From an uncultured Rhodospirillales bacterium (GTDB lineage: Bacteria > Pseudomonadota > Alphaproteobacteria > Acetobacterales > Acetobacteraceae): 6,055 bases of DNA. Both the position numbers and the translations under genes were made by a program. The stretch lies in assembly GCA_903928045.1 (NCBI GenBank), contig CAIYPH010000800.1, forward strand, positions 1 to 6,055, read 5' to 3'. Position 1 is the stretch's first letter; each line of letters begins with the position of its first letter. This document shows, piece after piece, positions 5,934-6,055 of this stretch. The notes beneath the pieces are model-generated. The model did no database searches, was not told the DNA's origin, and saw only the letters and a list, made by a program, of their open reading frames with translations.

Positions 5934-6055
5934 ATGGGCACTTTCATCGACTACACCGTCAACGGCCTGGTCGTAGGCAACATCTACGCCCTGCTTGCGG
6001 TAGGATTGGCGCTGATCTTCGGCGTCGCCAATCTCATCAACTTCGCGCATGGCTC
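5934..6055 (+). CDS. LivH-type branched-chain amino-acid ABC transporter permease, N-terminal fragment
   Basis: Only the first 40 codons are inside the window; the frame runs off the right edge. The fragment reads [20 protein letters not shown], then a hydrophobic helix, and ends in [11 protein letters not shown]. This Asn-Phe-Ala-His-Gly block after the first helix is the N-terminal hallmark of LivH-type inner-membrane permeases, the partners of LivM in HAAT importers. It follows the binding-protein gene on the same strand with a 125-base gap occupied mainly by the palindromic repeat. A second permease and two ATPase genes are expected beyond the edge. The substrate is unknown. Confidence 0.88.
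   Translation, partial: MGTFIDYTVNGLVVGNIYALLAVGLALIFGVANLINFAHG

Overview
The window is GC-rich and densely coded, and looks like chromosomal DNA of an alphaproteobacterium. Two signs favour Rhodospirillales/Acetobacteraceae: the A/T-stem palindromes between the two convergent genes at the left end, and a CATTGCGAGG...AAGCAATCCA palindromic repeat. I recognise both styles from memory of such genomes and could not check them here, so the taxonomic call is tentative.

Layout, left to right. (1) Positions 1-1109, + strand: the 3' part of a phytanoyl-CoA dioxygenase (PhyH)-family gene whose reading frame runs off the left edge. (2) 1110-1246: a nested set of palindromes between convergent genes, probably a bidirectional terminator. 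(3) 4286 down to 1247, - strand: a likely four-gene operon. In transcription order it holds gloB (glyoxalase II), a DUF985/Cupin_5 protein, an NADPH-dependent FMN reductase and an MFS transporter, with gaps of 105, 46 and 3 bases. A palindromic repeat fills most of the gloB-cupin gap. (4) 4287-4650: a 364-base divergent intergenic region with an imperfect inverted repeat and no supportable gene. (5) 4651-6055, + strand: the start of a branched-chain amino-acid-type (HAAT family) ABC importer, with a Tat-like exported substrate-binding protein followed by the first 40 codons of a LivH-type permease. A second copy of the same palindromic repeat separates the two.

How the genes may work together. 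The - strand cluster combines thioester hydrolysis in the glyoxalase pathway, a flavin reductase, a small cupin and an exporter-like carrier. That could be a module for handling electrophiles or redox stress, but this is inference from adjacency. The + strand genes form a standard uptake operon that continues past the right edge.

I found no CRISPR array, tRNA, rRNA, transposase or clearly new system. The items most worth a second look are the dioxygenase in which Gln replaces the usual first iron-ligand His, the two repeat copies with identical arms but different loops, each just after a stop codon inside an operon, and the mutually exclusive folds possible in the convergent terminator region.
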